Part shown: positions 62,060-64,000 of the stretch, one piece after another
How the letters are laid out: each line of letters starts with the position of its first letter
Position numbering within the stretch: position 1 is the stretch's first letter
Notes under the pieces: generated by a model
Told to the model about the DNA's origin: nothing
The model's input: only the letters and a program-made list of their open reading frames with translations
Databases searched by the model: none
DNA from: Deltaproteobacteria bacterium
GTDB taxonomy: Bacteria; BMS3Abin14
Direction of reading: 5' to 3'
NCBI GenBank assembly: GCA_013151915.1
Contig: JAADHJ010000028.1
Location: 1-64,000, forward strand
Length of the DNA stretch: 64,000 nucleotides
Made by a program: the position numbers and the translations under genes

Positions 62060-62358
62060 TTCAGCCTTTCCTCCGACTTTTCCTCGTCGGGAAATACGAA
62101 GACGACCTCACCCGGACGAACCAACCCCAGCTTGGTCCTTGCCAGACCCTCGATAGTTGCCGGATCGGACCTGAGCAGCTCAATCTCCCCGGCCAGACCG
62201 ATATTTTTCCGCTCAAGGGTCTTAACCCGGCTCCGAAGGCCGTCACGGCGCTGGACCATCCGGTAGATCCGCAGAAAACCGCGCTCGCCCACAAAGCTGA
62301 AGGAAACGAAAGCCGCCAGGACGAAGGCAATCAATATGCCTGCCTTCTTATTCCTCAT
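62056..62358 (-). CDS. ftsB: FtsB/DivIC-like septum formation initiator protein
   Basis: A 100-residue protein with one transmembrane helix (about 7-25), a coiled coil (35-65, VQRRDGLRSRVKTLERKNIGL) and a conserved ARTKLGLVRPGEVVFVFP end, the FtsB/DivIC pattern. It would take part in the division complex at the inner membrane. The ATG at 62358 overlaps the stop of the upstream gene and has GGAG 8 bases before it. Confidence 0.85.
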   Translation of the reverse strand: MRNKKAGILIAFVLAAFVSFSFVGERGFLRIYRMVQRRDGLRSRVKTLERKNIGLAGEIELLRSDPATIEGLARTKLGLVRPGEVVFVFPDEEKSEERLK

Positions 62359-64000
62359 CGCTGTATCTCCTCGACCTCTCTGGACCACCTTCTCAACAGC
62401 TCACTCACATTGTCCTTGGTAGCACTCTCGGCGTAAATATGGAAGCAGGCATGATTGGAACTGGGATAGATGAGTACCCACCCCCCGTTTTCCACGAACC
62501 TTATCCCCTCAATTCCCTTCGAGTCCTCCCCCAGCCTTTCGATAAGATGTCTCATTACCTGGCCTTTGGCCTCCCATGGACACGGGACGATGCTGTGGGA
62601 GAGGTAGGCCTCAGGCAGGGAGTCGACAAGATCCCCCAAGGTGGCGCCGGATGCCGCAAGCATCTCCGCGAATTTCCCGAGGCAGAACATGGCATCGAAC
62701 GATGGATGGAACCAGGGAAAGGCGATGCCTCCCTCCCCGTTTCCGGCCATGAACGCATCCCCCGTCATGGCGGCGTCCAGGACGGCCGCCGACAGGATGG
62801 GGGTCCTGATGACTCTGCCCTCGAACTTTTCGGCGATCCATTCCATATTCCCGCTTACGCTCACCGGCACAGCAATGGCGCAGCCTTTCCGGGTTGTGAA
62901 AGCCAGCAGCGTCATTACCTGGAGCATTTTGCCCCCATCGATCCAGCGGCCTTTCTCATCTATGAGGAACAGGCTTTCCCCGCTGGAGCTGATCACGGCC
63001 CCAAGGTCGGCTCTAAGACCCTTGACAATTTCAGAGATGTGCCGCATGGCCCGGTCGAACTCGGCAGTAGTGCGGGATGCCCTTTCCTCGTCGAGGTGGG
63101 CATTGAGGGAGATCACATCCACCCTGGCTTTACCCAGGAGGGATGGAAGGACCGTCAGTGTGCTTCCGAAGGAGTAATCGATTACCATACGTAGGCGGGT
63201 TTTCGAGAGCAACTCGATATCAAGGGCCTCCAGGTAGCTTTTCTCGTACGCCTCTGTGCCATAATAGGGAAATGACATGGTCCCGGAATTTTCAAGGCTC
63301 GCCCTCCTGAAATCCATCCGGAAAAAAAGCCTGTCGACCTCGTTTCGCTCGGAGGTGGTCAGTTCCCGGCCTCCCTCCCTGAAAAGCCGGATCTCAAGAA
63401 CCTCCGGATCCGACGGGGATCTTCGTACGTGGAAACCGCCGACCTCCCCCTGGCCGCGCAACTGATGGCGGGCCACAGGTATCGGCACAACGCCGTAATC
63501 GTGGATATCGACACCCACCGAGAGGACGCCGGAAGTGAGGGCCTCGCTGATCATCCGGGAAACCCGATGTACCCCTTGGGAAATGGATACGACTGAGTGT
63601 TCCGGGAGGGTGGCGCCGAAGGCCGCGCCGAGACGCGCTGAAAACTCCGGCGTTATCTCCTTGTTGGACAGCCCCTTTATGACCCCCGAAGTAAAAAGGG
63701 TTCCCCTCCAGCGCGTCCCCCATATAAAGTGGGTCGACAGGACCGCCTCATCCTCGACCACCTTATCCGGCCAGATACGGACACCGGCCCGGACGATGCT
63801 CCCACGACCGATGATGCAGTCCTCACTGACGACGGCGCCTTCCTCGATGTTGGCCCTCTGCCTGACCTGCGTTCTGGCCCCGATGACGCTGCCCGCGACA
63901 AATGCGCCCGTCTCAACTCTTGCGCCGTCCCACATCACAGTGGAGCGCATTCGGACACCCGAACCGATCCTGCAATTCGGCCCAATGAAGGAATCCCTGA
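62355..64000 (-). CDS. Sugar-nucleotidyltransferase/phosphohexomutase-like fusion (5' end beyond the window)
   Basis: About 548 residues are visible; the beginning lies past 64000. The first 70 visible residues are a left-handed beta helix (IGPNCRIGSGVRM, VAGSVIGARTQV), which normally follows an N-terminal nucleotidyltransferase domain. The rest has the four-part phosphohexomutase fold (GTLFTSGVIKGLSN at its start). Key sites are changed: the phosphoserine loop reads HVRRSPSDP instead of TASHNP, and the metal loop DGDxDR is SSSGES (in DLGAVISSSGESLFLID). The mutase domain is thus probably inactive and perhaps regulatory. It overlaps ftsB by 4 bp. Confidence 0.85.
   Translation of the reverse strand, partial: RDSFIGPNCRIGSGVRMRSTVMWDGARVETGAFVAGSVIGARTQVRQRANIEEGAVVSEDCIIGRGSIVRAGVRIWPDKVVEDEAVLSTHFIWGTRWRGTLFTSGVIKGLSNKEITPEFSARLGAAFGATLPEHSVVSISQGVHRVSRMISEALTSGVLSVGVDIHDYGVVPIPVARHQLRGQGEVGGFHVRRSPSDPEVLEIRLFREGGRELTTSERNEVDRLFFRMDFRRASLENSGTMSFPYYGTEAYEKSYLEALDIELLSKTRLRMVIDYSFGSTLTVLPSLLGKARVDVISLNAHLDEERASRTTAEFDRAMRHISEIVKGLRADLGAVISSSGESLFLIDEKGRWIDGGKMLQVMTLLAFTTRKGCAIAVPVSVSGNMEWIAEKFEGRVIRTPILSAAVLDAAMTGDAFMAGNGEGGIAFPWFHPSFDAMFCLGKFAEMLAASGATLGDLVDSLPEAYLSHSIVPCPWEAKGQVMRHLIERLGEDSKGIEGIRFVENGGWVLIYPSSNHACFHIYAESATKDNVSELLRRWSREVEEIQR

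Overview
This 64 kb window looks like one stretch of a Gram-negative anaerobic or respiratory chromosome, most likely from a deltaproteobacterial (Desulfobacterota-like) lineage. The grounds are an OmpA-type lipoprotein, Tat-exported iron-sulfur subunits beside NrfD membrane subunits, multihaem cytochromes c, an electron transfer flavoprotein (ETF) with a ferredoxin domain, and the gene order ilvC-psd-pssA-leuA. No rRNA or other taxonomic marker lies in the window, so the assignment is an inference. Almost every gene is on the minus strand; only two thioredoxin-fold genes at 16.4-18.1 kb are on the plus strand. I saw no tRNA, CRISPR array, prophage or intact insertion sequence.

Layout. 0.3-1.5 kb: an orphan 3' end of an RHS polymorphic-toxin gene with a small membrane protein, a possible immunity protein, behind it. 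2-6 kb: DUF2905, a Mut7-C RNase, an OmpA-type lipoprotein, an M50 membrane protease and a HAD hydrolase. 6.2-16 kb: a fatty acid and phospholipid cluster (yceD-rpmF-plsX-fabH, acyl-CoA dehydrogenase, etfB, etfA, fabD-fabG-acpP-fabF). 16.4-18.1 kb: two exported CPYC thiol-disulfide proteins. 18.1-22.2 kb: mtaB, acyP, a glycosyltransferase and ackA. 22.4-24.4 kb: an ECF sigma factor, its anti-sigma factor and a periplasmic protein. 24.4-28.4 kb: cysE-iscR-nifS-iscU-mnmA for cysteine, Fe-S clusters and tRNA thiolation. 29.5-39.6 kb: a respiratory cluster with two cytochrome/FeS/NrfD modules, a protein made only of 28-residue repeats, a many-helix membrane protein and a 13-haem NapC-type cytochrome. 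40-57 kb: a long branched-chain and aspartate-family amino acid operon (ilvD-ilvB-ilvN-ilvC-psd-pssA-leuA-leuC-leuD-leuB-hom-apgM-lysC-cimA). 57-64 kb: DUF465, rimI, tsaB, a nitrilase-family protein, a GGDEF protein, an FtsB-like protein and a partial nucleotidyltransferase/phosphohexomutase-like protein.

The most unusual content is between the genes. An element of up to five consecutive hairpins, about 140-180 bp when complete, occurs at least 14 times, whole or partial. It often begins exactly at a stop codon. Copies supply the stop of several genes, the last residues of LeuB and apparently the start codon and first residues of phosphatidylserine decarboxylase. Arrays of 7-bp repeats and two other short repeat families fill other gaps.

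Other points of note: a consensus promoter followed by a strong terminator hairpin 22 bp upstream of ilvD (probable attenuation); the 28-residue repeat protein in the respiratory cluster; a nitrilase homologue whose catalytic Cys is Ser; and a phosphohexomutase domain without its metal-binding loop.
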